From: Nymphalis io | Lineage: Eukaryota; Arthropoda; Insecta; Lepidoptera; Nymphalidae | DNA length: 64,000 nucleotides | NCBI RefSeq assembly: GCF_905147045.1 | Contig: NC_065899.1 | Span: 3,422,501-3,486,500 of the forward strand | Direction: 5' to 3' | Shown here: positions 12,709-25,212 of the stretch, piece after piece | How positions within the stretch are numbered: position 1 is the stretch's first letter | How the letters are laid out: each line of letters opens with the position of its first letter | Notes under the pieces: generated by a model | The model's database searches: none | What the model was told of the DNA's origin: nothing | Seen by the model: the letters and a program-made list of their open reading frames with translations, nothing else | Program-made: the position numbers and the translations under genes

Positions 12709-13054
12709 ATCCCTATGGGAATTCAATAAAAATACTCCATTTAATTTGAATTCCGTATGAGCATTCTATTCAACTTCGAAATTCAGCAGAGACAGCTTTA
12801 AAATAGGTCAGCCTATTGAATATCTGAAATATCGGTGGGCAAGGGACTGTATCTACGTGCCTTTTTACAGTGGTCGGGATCCTTTTCTATCAAATCCGAT
12901 TGTCCATTATGTCCTTTATAAGAACACTTTAACAAAATAGTCAAGAAGGTAAAACGTGTTTTGCATTTGTTGAATAAAAGCATGTTTATGATACTATGAA
13001 TATTATTTAGAAAGTATTCAAATTATCGTATTTTTAATCTGAACCATTGCTATA

Positions 13055-13215
13055 TCCTTCTAATATTATTACGTTTGTGAGGATGGATGGATTTTTGTTA
13101 CTCTTTCAAGCAAACACTTAACGGAAATTTGGAACAGAGGTAGCTCATACCCTGACTTAACACATCGGCTAACTAATATCTCCCCTCTTATACGCGGGCG
13201 TGTCCCGAGTGTCAG
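13055..13215 (+). repeat. Common lepidopteran decayed repeat
   Basis: AATATTATTACGTTTGTGAG, GATGGATGGATTTTTGTTAC and CTTATACGCGGGCG follow a pattern I recognise as a widespread decayed repeat in Lepidoptera (LINE- or Helitron-derived). Class not verified. Confidence 0.4.
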
Positions 13216-14445
13216 TTACTTAAAATATAATTATTTTTAATTGATTTGTATTATACTAAATTAACACAATTCCACTGTTTTTTCAATCATATATCTGAAA
13301 TGATAAAATGTGTTGCTGATTACAAAGGCAACGCATTAATGCAAAGTTTTCTTTAGAGGTGGAATTGTACCCACTTAGACATATTCGAGTCGAGCCATGG
13401 CGACAAAACACAATATTTTGTGAAAGTAAGTAACATCCACTTACAATCTTATTCTACCGCTAAATATCAACCATTTTTCTGGTCTGGTTTATAAAGCGAG
13501 TGAGCCAGTATAATTACTTGTAAATTAATATAACTTCTTTAATCCCATGGAATGCTGCGCATTGGCAGAATGAGAATTGATTTTATCTTTGATAGATAAG
13601 AATGAAGAAAGTAATGTACTCTATAAAAAAAATAAAAAAAATAAAACAAATAACAATAACTTTAGCTCAATGAACTAGTTGATTTTATAGTAGAAACATT
13701 GTATATGTGTCACGCGTAAATGACTCTATCACAGGGATGTACGTATCGGTGGCGATCGTGTTTATATAAAACTATAAATTGTCGGTCGTTTGTAAAAAAA
13801 CCCGTCATTGCATGCAACGAAAATTTATTGAACAGAAAATCTTTATAGTGGAAATTTATTGAAAAAGTGGAAATCAGAGGGAAGCATTATCGAAATGACG
13901 TTTATCCCGGGGTTCTCATTATCATTAATAAATATCAATAAATATATCATAGCCGTTCTATTTAAGAAATTTAAAAAAAGACGAAAATAGCATTTAAAAA
14001 GAAATTTAATTTAAGCCATGTACTAAAATGTTAATAAAATTCTATTTTCAACAGTACCAAAGTTTGTATAAAATTTCATCACCCTAAATTTGACCAAATT
14101 TCAAATTTCCTTTCGGCTGAGTCGAACTGGTTTAAAATCAATTGCAAGATATAACCTACAAATATAACTGACAGGTTAAGCTATGAAAAATCTTCTAAAA
14201 GCAATTAATTTGTGCTTTTGTGCACTGCATAATAAATAATAATACAATATATTTTTATAGAAAAATACATGTATTTAATGGTATTTTTTTTTTAAATTAG
14301 GTATATATTTAATAATATAGGGTAAAATGTAACTAGACCTCAAATGGCTAGCGCTACAATATTAATTTTAAGTTTAAGTTAATATGGGTTGTTTTTATAG
14401 TACTTCCTAACTAATACTAACCAATATTATATATGATAAAGTGAA
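13216..14445. other. Intergenic, nothing recognised
   Basis: AT-rich sequence with homopolymer A runs around 13625-13650; no gene or repeat identified. Confidence 0.6.
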
Positions 14446-14741
14446 TTTTTTTTTTTTTTATAGAATAGGAAGGTGGACGAGCATTTGGGCCACCTGATGT
14501 TAAGTGGACACCAAACGCCCTTAGACATTGGCATTGTAAGAAATGTCAACCATTGCTTATAGCCGATGCGCCACCAACCTTGGGAACTAAGATTTTATGT
14601 CCCTTGTGCCTGTAATTACACTGGCTCACTCACCCTTCAAACCGAAACATAACAATATCAAGTATTGCTGTTTTGCGGTAGAATATCTGATGAGTGGGTG
14701 GTACCTACCCAGACGAGCTTGCACAAAGCCCTACCACCAGG
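14446..14741 (-). mobile_element. Poly(A) retroposon, family P (Bm1-like/RTE-related?)
   Basis: On + it begins with a T run and TATAGAATAGGAAGGTGGAC and ends AAGCCCTACCACCAGG, so the element lies on the minus strand with a poly(A) tail. It is the best-kept of eight or more copies. Naming as Bm1-like is from memory and unverified. Confidence 0.75.
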
Positions 14742-15001
14742 TAAAATGTTTATTTGTAGAAAGGTTTTTATGTCTTAACAATATAACTAATCATTGTGTA
14801 TTTGTTTTCGTGTGCTACATCCTAGACCGTGTGGATAAAAAAAAAGTTGTGTTGTAGGACAAAGGGTACCTAATACCTGCTCTCCCATCCCTCATACGCA
14901 GGCGAAGCCGTAGGGTCACACTAATAAATAGTAATATTATAAAGATGAATCTGTGTGAGTGGAAGTGTGAGGAATCCTTAAGTTAATAATAGAATTCAAA
15001 T

Positions 15002-15089
15002 CAATCAATCAACAGCCAATCGTTGTCCACTGCTGAACATAGGCCTCTCCCAAGGTGCGCCAAAGCTCCCTGTCCTCCGCCTTCCGCAT
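15002..15089 (-). mobile_element. RTE-type LINE 3' stub, second copy
   Basis: Nearly identical to the last part of the 29560-29699 copy (terminal codons, stop and GATT-repeat tail), ending at CCGCATC. Target duplication is not clear. Confidence 0.82.
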
Positions 15090-16798
15090 CTATAATAGTA
15101 TTATTATTATTGAAATATTAAATAAAACTAATTTTAACTTATCTAGTAAAATATCGAAATTTTAAGCAAGCATATATACAATAAGAGCTTGTTATATTTT
15201 GTTATAACTCAATTTATATATATGTCTCATGCTCATGCATACAAATATAGAGGACTTATTTACATTTGGGTCGCATATGTACTTCACCGATTTATTCATA
15301 AGCATTAATATTCACTTTGTTGTCCTCTCCGAAGGATAAGTCTGGTATAATATGTATGAAAAACGCAATATTGACACGTGACTATTAATTACGCATTATT
15401 GTTTCTATTATCTTTCTGTAAGGAGGTTACATACGAGCACGTTATTCGTGAAATATCAAACTTTTTGTTTTATAAAAATATTATCTATTTTAAATTAAGA
15501 ACATCATACACAAAAGATTTAAATGTTATTTCTACAAATACATATTTACCTATCAGCGTGGTCTAAATTAAATGTGCATTCGATTTTAGAATGTTTTTAA
15601 TTATAGATAGTAAATAATTTTAAATTTTAAAAGAAAATTAAAAAAGAGGTCCATTACTATGATTTATTTTTATTAGCTATTGCTATAATTTTTGCTCTGA
15701 ATTAAAAATAGTTTTAAATTTTTTGAATGTTGAATTAGAGTAATTTCAGCTTTGTGTCGTTTAATTGTTATTAAAATAAAAAAGTCTGTATCCAACCAAA
15801 ATTAAAAATATGATAAAAACCTTCTTCTACGTGTCATATCGATAAATACTTAAGTAATATGTAATTCGGATGATAATATATTGTGACTAGTTTTATTTGA
15901 CGAATCTCAAGCATTTCCTAACAACTGATAAAACGATTTTTTTATTAGTACATGTGTCTCGTTTTGTATTGAGCATGTTGTATTAAGCTGTTGATTTAGT
16001 TAATGATAAACTTATGATGTCGGTAGTTAGCCTCGGCTGCTCAGTATAGTATATCATGTAAAGTATATAATGTTAATCATGTGCGTGTCTGGTTCAATAA
16101 AGAAACATATAAGATTAGGAAATCAACTTCTAAAGAATTCAAAAGAAAACTGTTTCGTTAAATGAAATACAATTAATCGCAGATTTATTTCAAAAACATA
16201 CGAGTTTTTAGGGTTTCACATATCTAATGAAAAAAGAAAGATCCTCTAAGGGTTCTGACTGTCCCTTAAAAGAATTGAAATTCAGTAATTATACAGATTT
16301 ACATAATCTTATCTAATCACCGATATAACGCAGGAATTCTATATTTTTTTTAGTTTTTAAGTGCACGAATCTTATGATTGACCAATTTAATTTTATCATA
16401 TACGTGCTATCTGTGATGCAATCTTTCTCCTCTTAAAACATTTTTGGATTATTATTTCTTCAGACTAAAACTATTTATATTTTTTCCTGAATAAAATTAA
16501 TGTCGCGTTAATACACAGATAACAAATAAAAACAAGTATTCATTTTTATTTGATTGTGTTATAGCGTTTCTTTATTTTATTTTTATTATAATTGGGAAAC
16601 ATACAGTACACACCACATACATTATACAACAATTAACTCGTTCACACACGAATCAAGTTTCCACTTAAAACTAATTCATGTATGACAGTAAGCAAGCAAT
16701 TTTTTATCATCAAAATGATAAAAAAAGGATAATTCGTTTTGGTTTTAAAATCAGTTTTTATGTATACACATTTAAGTTATCCTTATAATACTGATTTT
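15090..16798. other. Intergenic, nothing recognised
   Basis: Very AT-rich; no coding or repeat signal. Confidence 0.6.
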
Positions 16799-17070
16799 CA
16801 TTTTTTTTTTTTTTATAAAATGAGTAAGTGGGTGGTAAAACGTGTTACGTGATGGTAAGTGATCACTGTGTGATCACTAAAGTGGCACTGTAAGAAATAT
16901 TCACCGTGCCTTACATAAACAATTCGCTACCAACCTTTTGAATTAAAATTTCATTTTCCTTGTGCCTGTAGTTACACTGGATTACATGCCACCTTCAAAC
17001 TGGAGACATAATTAAGTATTGTTAATAGGCCGTATTGATGTCTGCCAGACAGGCTTGTACAAAGCTCTTT
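16799..17070 (-). mobile_element. Poly(A) retroposon, family P, diverged
   Basis: T run at 16799-16815, then GTAAGTGATCACTGT, CTTGTGCCTGTAGTTACACT and CCAGACAGGCTTGTACAAAG in family P order. Confidence 0.6.
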
Positions 17071-17074
17071 GAAC

Positions 17075-17130
17075 TCGGAATCATTGGTTAAGATTCTCGT
17101 CTTCTAACTGCTGGGCCATCATGGCTTACA
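17075..17130 (-). repeat. SINE S1 head fragment
   Basis: ATTGGTTAAGATTCTCGTCT followed by GGGCCATCATGGCTTAC is the minus-strand head of S1. It abuts a poly(A)-family retroposon. Confidence 0.5.
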
Positions 17131-18487
17131 TACATGCCTCATACGTAAATATAATACTGTATTTATAATTAAATTGTGTATTCAGTGTTTGTATTTGTCA
17201 TTATTTGCCCTGACCCCTGTTCAGTACACTTAACTGGGCCCTTGAATACGTTTTATTCAAATTATGCAGAGAAATTATACAGCAGAGGTAAGAGCAATTA
17301 TTTAAATTTTATATTTTTAGGGTCGAAACAAGCGACGTTGTAGCGTTTATTAAGTTTTTCTATTTACAAATGATTTTTTTATAATTTTACGGTATACGAG
17401 TATGTGATTTTAAAGTTGAAGAACGTAACGGTTATTTAAACTAACGATAAATAATAATTGAATTGTATTTAATAAGCTCGCCGATATAATTCAATCTAAG
17501 GGGATTAATAACTATTAATTTGAATCTACATTTTTAACCGTTGATAATTTTAATATTAATTTTGTAAAATGTTGATTTACATTTTATGACTCAACAAAAA
17601 ACAAACAATAAAAAAGTAAAAGAATCGAATTTTATTTAAGCATTTCGCACAAATAATTATAGTTATTCTTTATTATAGTAAACATTTACATTACAAACTG
17701 AACTCAATCGTATCTGTATCTATACATATATTATAAAGCTGATGAATTTGTTTGCTCGGCTTAATATCAGGATATAACGGTTTAATTTGAAAAAAAAAGT
17801 TACTTGCTAGATCATTCATTAAGAAAGATAGATTATATAATAACACGCTAAGAAACGCGGGCTAGTAGCTATGTTTATATAACAAAGCTCGGGAGTCCGT
17901 GCGCGATACAGCTTAATACGCTAATCTCGTGAACTATCTGTTTGATTTCAATAGTTCTTTTTGCGTTATTTAGTCCGTTTATAGAGGAACTTTATATGCT
18001 TATAACTTCACACTATGACTTTAAGGGATGGACCAATAACTATAAAAGTCAACTAATATCTGTATGAAATAATATGTTTATATTTCAAAAGTAATGTGAA
18101 TGTTTATAATAATAAGATAGCTGTTCACGTTTGACATGCAATGTGTTTTTAATAAGTCAATAAATAGCTTTGAGTATATAAAAGGTATTCAAATTGCAGC
18201 TATTTCATTTGGAACTAATTTCTGAAGTTTACATATGAACGGCAGCTCTTCAAGGCGACTATTGTTCCTGTGACCTGAATCCCGCATTTCGCCTTTAAAT
18301 TCGATTCTTTCAATCAAATGGTCTACGTCTGCACTTAAAAATAGTTGAGGCTAATTACTAAATCTTTTGATTTAAAAATGCCTCTTTTTTCAGTTCTGCA
18401 TTCTGTAAAAACTCACTTTACTCGAGAAATATTTAAAAACGACTTACGGTGTTACACTATTTTGACATAATTATTATCCATATATAT

Positions 18488-18600
18488 ATAAGCGATTTAC
18501 CACTCATTACGAGATCTAAACTATTTGCCAGATTGACTTGAAATATCTAACAGATACTCCTTCCCCGATAGAAGCTAACTCCAAAACGGATTTATCACAT
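18488..18600 (+). repeat. Repeat shared with 59037-59150
   Basis: TATATAAGCGATTTACCACT, TTACGAGATCTAAACTAT and ACTCCTTCCCCGATAGAAGC align in order with TATATAAGCGAAATACCATA, ATCACGAGATCTCCTATAC and ACTCCTTCTCCAACGTAGAC at about 59037-59150. Confidence 0.5.
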
Positions 18601-18724
18601 ATTATCACTCTCAGTGTACGAGAACTCATACCAAACATTGTGTTTCGTGTCGTGTCGTCTAGTAACAGTTGTCTTAGTAACCGCTGCCATAGTATTTAAT
18701 AAGATTTCATGATGTTTATATTGA

Positions 18725-18862
18725 AAAACTAGCTGTTACCCGCGGGTTCGCTCGCGCTCGCGCGTAATCTGTACCTTTTTCAATATTATAAAGAGGTAAA
18801 AAAAATTTTTATGTTTGTTTGTAGTGAATAAATTCAAAAACTGCTATACTGATTTTAAAAAT
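18725..18862 (-). repeat. Common lepidopteran decayed repeat
   Basis: CTAGCTGTTACCCGCGGGTT followed by CGCTCGCGCTCGCGCG, then ATTATAAAGAGG and a TTTGTTTGTAGTGAATAAAT stretch. Same general repeat as at 52315. GC-rich start against an AT-rich background. Confidence 0.4.
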
Positions 18863-20132
18863 TATATATTTGTATATATAATTAAAAAATAAAAAGCATA
18901 GTACAACAGGCCCTGCATATTTTTTGTTTTTAATTTATTGGTATGAAGTTCTTTTATGCGGCTTACAGTAAAGTGAGCTGGCAGAAAAAGTCATGTAACA
19001 AAAAAAGCGTTATGCCCTTCAAGCGACTTTTCCTCTCTTTCTTCTTTCTTAAAGAAGAAAGTTTGTGCATATAAACACTGTACTGTATGGGCGAATAGAT
19101 CGATTTATGAATGTTTATACCTTATTGATTAAAAAATGCAAATATTTTTTTTTATTTTACCCATACGAAATCGGGAAGGGCAGATAGTAGTCAATATCGT
19201 AAATTATTTTGTGACATTTCGAATTTGTTCTTAAAATCAATTGTATCAATTAAATTTGGCTTAGGTACGTTTGCAGTTAAATTAGATTATTTCAAAATTA
19301 TTCTTTTTCAGTTTAGTCTATAGCTGCACTTCACTCGGTTTAGGTCTGGTTACAATCTGGTGATATTCAACAAGCGATTCATGTTGTATACGGAATGTAG
19401 AATTGTCTACGAGGCGTAGTTATTCAAAAACGTTTCGTCAGTCTTAAAGTCACATGTATTATGTATGTGAAATATATAACACTCACAACGACTATAAAAA
19501 ACTAACATTTATATAATATTATTTAATTCTTACTTTGAAGCAATTTTTAATCTGGAGACTACGAAATTGATTGTTAACTGATTAAGCCAAATTTTCGTAA
19601 TATAACTTTGAATGTTATGTTAACTTTGAATGTATGCCGTGTTTTCTTACTATATTTTTTTACTATATTTGATACATTAATTTATTATTCATTTGATACA
19701 TTAATTTTATAGATGACTTTGATATGCCTCACAATCGTACATTGAAACTTTAGGTGTTCATAGATGTTAATTTGGCACATTCGACCACATACAATTAGGG
19801 ACGCTCTTATATAGCCATTTGGGAGGTTTAATGGGACACATTTCATGAGCCGTGTGAAGGACCCTTTTATTAATTACTTCACACATCTATGTAATTGAAG
19901 GTATTTTAATGAATTTTATTATACTCATGAGTACACTGCTTGGGTAAATAAACTGATCAGTAAATCATTTACATAAAGGGCTCACGGCTGGGCGAAGACC
20001 TACTCTTGTTTTGACGGGATGGTTGCTGATATTTTTATAGATAGTTTGAAAAATAAATAAATCTCTTATAGTTTATAGTTTTTAATCTTTTATAGTTTTA
20101 AAAGCCTTCGCTTGGCAAACGCCTATACTAAC

Positions 20133-20430
20133 AATGTACTCTCCACTTGGTGGTAGGACTTAATGCAACCCGTCTGGGTAGGGACCTCTCATCACATACC
20201 GCCAAACAGCAATACTTAGTATCGTTGTATTCCTTTTGGAAAGGTGGCTGAAGCTGTATAACTGTAGGCATGAAGAACATGTCATCGTAGTTCTCAAGGT
20301 CGGGGGCGCATTGACGATGTAATAAGGCATGGTTAATGTTTCTTATAGTGCCATTGTCATTGGGCGGTGGTGACCAAATACCATCAGGTAGCCCATTTGA
20401 TAGCCTTGCAAACAATTTTTAATAAAAAAA
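20133..20430 (+). mobile_element. Poly(A) retroposon, family P, diverged
   Basis: Plus-oriented copy: TTGGTGGTAGGACTTAATGC at the start, ACCATCAGGTAGCCCATTTG near the end and an A run before 20430. Confidence 0.65.
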
Positions 20431-21490
20431 GTTCACATATTAGCCATGTCTCAAAATATATGCAAAATATTAACATACTGTGCAGTATGTGTGCATTCTG
20501 TGCGCAATGGCTGCATTGTAATACTAAAAAACTAAAATAATATATAATTTCGATATCAATCAAATTATAAATAATTAAAAAGCAAACATTGATTCAAACA
20601 AATAAAAAATACTTCTTTATAATATTATGTATTAGTATGAAACGTCGAACCATTCGCACCAGGTATCGACGTATGCATCAAAGAATCCAGTATTGCGTAG
20701 GGAATGTGTAACATGCACTAAAGCTTATTACGTTCTTATATACTAAGACGGCTTTGTTCACGAAGTATATCCTAGCAACATGCCTTGTCCTTCCGATGTT
20801 ATTTGCCACCATTCCATTGTTATAGAATGATATAATTAATCAGATGAGCTAAGTGCCTTTATCTGTTATCTTCAAAGATATCTATTTTAAAAATATACAT
20901 GATAAATGAATGTTATTTGTAATATATACATTTTTTTGTTAAGCCGTTTAGACAATAAATGATTTAGATGTAGAAGATATAAGACTTGCAAACAAAGATG
21001 CACTCATTTCTCTTTTACTCTTGTAATCTGATGAGATAGTAACCAAACATTATACAAAAATAGGGGACAAAAAAAGAAAAAAATGGTGTGATCCCGAATA
21101 TATAAAATTTTTAAAGCAAAAGTTTAAAGCATACAAATCTATGAATAATAGTAAATACGGAATAACAAATTTTCTACATCAGTAATGTTTTAGAAAAATA
21201 AATTCCTAAACGAAAAACATGTCACTGAATATTGAAATCGGAAGCTAATAAAAACACTGAAACCGCTAAATTTGCCATTACATCTTTTCGTACTTAAACT
21301 CGTGTCCATTTCCGTGACATAATCGCATCGTTTGTCACGATGCTTCACAAAGGAAGCGTAGTCGCAGACTAATGGCATGTTCTGTGCTTAAATCGATGTC
21401 ACTTGCTTTTAGACGAGTGGAAATATCACCGAATCATATCACTATGTGAAAACATGAACATGACGTTTCCAAGTAATGTATACGTCATGC
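20431..21490. other. Intergenic, nothing recognised
   Basis: A minus open frame of 62 codons with a true ATG (21190-21378) has no recognised domain and is probably chance. Confidence 0.5.
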
Positions 21491-21502
21491 GATAAGTCGC
21501 TA

Positions 21503-21861
21503 AAGTATGCCGATTCTGACTGGCTAGATGTGTAAGCCCGCAGATCCCTGAGGTCCTGATTTCAACCCCAGGTTGGGCCGGTAAAAAGTTATAGGATTTT
21601 TCTATCAAAAAAAAAAAAATAGTAGTAGCCCGGAGTCTTGAAGTTTGAATTGTGTTCGGCTTCAGAAAGATATAAAGCCGTTGGTCCTGCGCCTGAACTC
21701 TTTCCAGTAGTGTCGGATTGCCGTCCCATCGGATTATGAGAGTTAGGGAATAGAGTACATCTGTGTTTGCGCATACTTGAGCACAATATGTTTAATCTAT
21801 CTGGCTAATATCTTTCGACCATTGTGGCCAAAATCAATCAGGAGGACATCATTATCACGGT
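21503..21861 (+). mobile_element. tRNA-headed SINE, family S3
   Basis: Plus-strand copy flanked by TAAGTCGCTA at 21493-21502 and 21862-21871 (10-bp target duplication). It has an internal A run at 21608-21620 after the head. Confidence 0.85.
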
Positions 21862-22334
21862 AAGTCGCTAGTACTATGATATTTAAACACTTACGAAACA
21901 GCTCCGTTGAAGTGAACTGAACTATAACTGTATAACTGAAGTTATAAAATATTTTATATAAGCGATCGTTGTTACGATCATATAAAATGTAAAAGTTGGA
22001 TCATTTAAAATGTGAAGCGCAAATAAAATTACGTAAACGCTTAACACTTTAAAAAGCTTGGCTAAGGCCTCTTATCCTTTCAAGGACAAGGTTAAGGCTT
22101 AACATTTCGAGGTTATTTCATCAAACCCATCTAGTGCAGTTTATGGAAGATTGCCATATGACATACAAAGATCTACTTTTTGAGTACGAGATGTATTATA
22201 AACACTAATCAAACCACAAGAAAACTCAGTGGTCCTTCAAACAAATGACTTTCGGTTTAGATTTTATTTTCTTGTGTTCTATTTTTTATACCTGTTAAAA
22301 TATCAAAACTGATAGACTCAAAAAGTAACATTAT

Positions 22335-22525
22335 AAATGTCTAGTTCCCGCGGCTTCGCACTCGTGAGGGAGAGAGGGGGAGGTTTGAGGTATTCTACGT
22401 CCGTTTCTGTACCCCTGACAAAGTGTATGCAAAATTTCATGATATTCGGTTGAGTAGTTAAAACATGAAAGCGTAGCAAACAAACTCACTTTCGAATTTA
22501 TAATATTTGTAAAAGTAATATGAGA
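22335..22525 (-). repeat. Common lepidopteran decayed repeat
   Basis: TTCCCGCGGCTTCGCACTCG, GCAAAATTTCATGATATTCG and GCGTAGCAAACAAACTCACT resemble the copies at 40440 and 41640. Confidence 0.4.
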
Positions 22526-22914
22526 TACTATTAAAACTATAAAGATCGATAGATAGACACACAGTTACAAATAGTTTTAGTTTATAATAAAGGGACGGAG
22601 TAGATAAAAAATATTATGCTTATTTTGTATCAAATTGTAGATAAAAACATTATTTTCATAGCAAATGACAAATTACATTCAACTAATTGCAATTAATAAT
22701 AATAAAAACGATTATAATCGATTTGATACACGAAATTTTAAAGAAATAATTTATTGTCCGGTTTTTAAATCTTACCTTTAAATCAGGAAGCTTGGCGTTG
22801 CCGACAACACTATTTGAAATTAAAGTGAATCATCTGAACGATGTGATAATTACTTCTGGGTGTACGCCAACCTTGAGCTGGTAAATAACAATGACTCTAA
22901 CACCCTCGCCGAGC

Positions 22915-22973
22915 TATATAAGCCGGAGCTACTGCCAAAAGACATTGCAATACACTTGCAACATGGTTGCGAC
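22915..22973 (+). promoter_or_regulatory. TATA promoter with a four-codon first coding exon
   Basis: TATATAAG at 22915-22922 is followed about 40 bp later by ATG GTT GCG AC (22963-22973) and then a strong donor GTGAGTAT. A TATA box, short leader and tiny first exon ending inside the start of a signal peptide are usual for insect cuticle-protein and other secreted-protein genes; that assignment is inference. No exon 2 with a secretory signal was found downstream, so the gene is either spread over a long intron, beyond recognition, or lost. Confidence 0.5.
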
Positions 22974-24131
22974 GTGAGTATTAGCCAATTTGAATGGAAA
23001 TGGAGCATGAAATAAAGCAAATGACTTTCTCACAACTGAAACTATGATTTTTTCTATAATTTGTTTAGATTTACAGCCATTTAACAAGCAAAAACTTTTG
23101 TAGGCGTGATGACTTCCAATGAGCTGTATAAGCTTAAACTTTTAAAAACAGTACTTATAAAAAGCTGTCGTTTATATTCAAAGTTATAAAATTAAAATAG
23201 CTTACATTATAATTGTTCTGTTAAATATTTATGTTATTTTTTATGGTACTATAAAATATTGCAATACAATAAGATTATTTTAAATAAATAATTAATAAGA
23301 GACTTGTTTACTTACGTAAACTGAAATTCAAAACTTAACAATGTGTATGGTAAATCAAATTGCTAGTGTGTACTATACTTTGTGTCTTTTATAAATTTAA
23401 TATATAATTCATTTAAATGTATACATTATTATAGTTATTTTATTCTCATATAGTTAATATGTATCGCCGAGGAGATTGTTCTTCTCGTACAAATCAAACT
23501 AGTGGTAGCTTTACATTTATTTTATAAATTTATTATTAAGACATGGATTAAACGTGAAATAGATTTAAATAGAAAGTCAAATTTTTCTTTAAAAAATACA
23601 TGAAAAAATATACATAACGTTGACAGTGCAATAAAATTTTTCCCAGATATCTAGTGCCATATATCGTATAACTTGTAACGAGCTTGTCAATCTGTCAACA
23701 CAGCTCGTAACGGATAAGTCTCGACTGATAATTCAATTTGAAAATGGAACCGTTTGACAAGATGATGTTGCAATAACTAGATAACAGTTTTGTTTATTGT
23801 GATTTTAAATAAAATATTTTATTTAGTAATTCAAAATTCTGTATCAGCATCGTTATATAAGATCAAAATGCTTCTATATATAAGTTTATCTGTCTATCTT
23901 CTAAGGTAAACTCTAAAGATTATTTTTATCTGTTACAAATAAGGTGAAGCCACACTCTTTAATTAATTGCTAATTCTTATTCGAATAATTATGTTAGTTA
24001 GAGTACTTAATATTATCTTCTACCCACCCATTCTAAATAATGAGCAACCAAAAATTCTTTCGCTGCGAAATGGACAAATTTTTGATATTGGCATTTAATA
24101 TTAGTGAATATAAGCCGTGGACAAATTTTGA

Positions 24132-24180
<49 letters not shown>

Positions 24181-24672
24181 TTATTCAAACCAATTTTAAT
24201 GTTATTTACATTTCTCAATAATGGCATACTTATTAGTGTATACTAATAAAATATATACACCTAGTTCATATTTCCTCTCCAATGTAAGGTGCACTAATAT
24301 TTTATAATTTAGAATTGAATAATATTATTTATTTATATAACATATAGTTACTATTGTTTATACATATTGATTATACTGTACTTGAAAATGCTGTATTTTT
24401 CTTTTCATATCACCACAGAAGTAATATTTTTATGAATTGTTGATAAACTGTTAGATGTGAAACAAAATAAAATAAAATAAATCTGTACTTTCGACTGGCT
24501 AGATATGTTACGACTCAAAACATAGAGACAGACAAAACAGATAGATGGCGTAAGACAGTTACGAATCCTAAACAATATTTAGGTGATAGTATTGCGCAAT
24601 TGATAGGTAGCTTATTAAATTGCATTTCCATATTCATTCATTCATTCAACTTATAAACTAATTCGCAACCAT
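22974..24672. other. Intergenic or intronic, no exon found
   Basis: Searched for a second exon to the 22963 start; none with a secretory signal after an acceptor was seen. It holds the (TA)n run. Confidence 0.5.
24134..24176. repeat. (TA)n microsatellite
   Basis: About 20 uninterrupted TA units. Other short AT runs lie at 55020-55042 and 63004-63040. Confidence 0.95.
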
Positions 24673-24682
24673 AAGATACTCT

Positions 24683-25202
24683 TTAATAATGCTTTACGGT
24701 GAAGAAAATGTAACCGACAACAATACAACCGAGATGGCCCAGTGGTAAGAACATGTGAATCTTAACCGATGATCGTGGGTTCAAACCCGGGCAAGCACCA
24801 CTGAATTTTCATGTGCTTAATTTGTGTTTATAATTCATCTCGTGCTTTACGGTGAAGGAAAACATCGTGAGGAAACCTGCATGTGTCAATTTCACTGAAA
24901 TTCTGCCACATGTGTATTCCACCAACCCGCATTGGAGCAGCGTGGTGGAATAAGCTCCAAACCTTCTCTTCAAAAAGAGGAGAGGAGGCCTTTAGCCCAG
25001 CAGTGGGACATTCACAGGCTGTTACGTACGAAGAAAAACATCGTGAGGAAACCTGCATGTGTCTAATTTCACTGAAACTCTGCCACATGTGTATTCCACC
25101 AACCCGCACTGGAGCAACGTGGTAGAATAAGCTCCAAACCTTCTCAAAAAAAGGGAGAGGAGGCTTTTAGCCCAGCAGTAGGACATTCACAGGATGTTAC
25201 GG
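24683..25202 (+). mobile_element. Composite SINE S1 insertion (about 1.6 units)
   Basis: AAGATACTCT at 24673-24682 and 25203-25212 bracket the whole block. It holds a short S1-interior piece (GCTTTACGGTGAAGAAAATG), a complete S1 unit with tRNA-like head (about 24730-25025), and a second headless S1 body (about 25030-25202). One duplication around the set suggests it inserted as a single multimeric unit. Confidence 0.85.
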
Positions 25203-25212
25203 AAGATACTCT

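Larger units (their letters stand above)
17131..20132. other. Intergenic with decayed repeats only
   Basis: Besides the pieces at 18488 and 18725, 17700-17880 looks like another decayed repeat in reverse (it ends GAAACGCGGGCTAGTAGC). No gene. Confidence 0.5.

Noticed and set aside
21190..21378. 62-codon minus ORF with ATG
   Set aside because: Not recognised, no splice partner; left as probable chance.
24828..25125. ORFs on both strands, with near-duplicates at 35008-35262 and 61227-61451
   Set aside because: They recur wherever an S1 SINE body occurs; they are SINE sequence, not genes.
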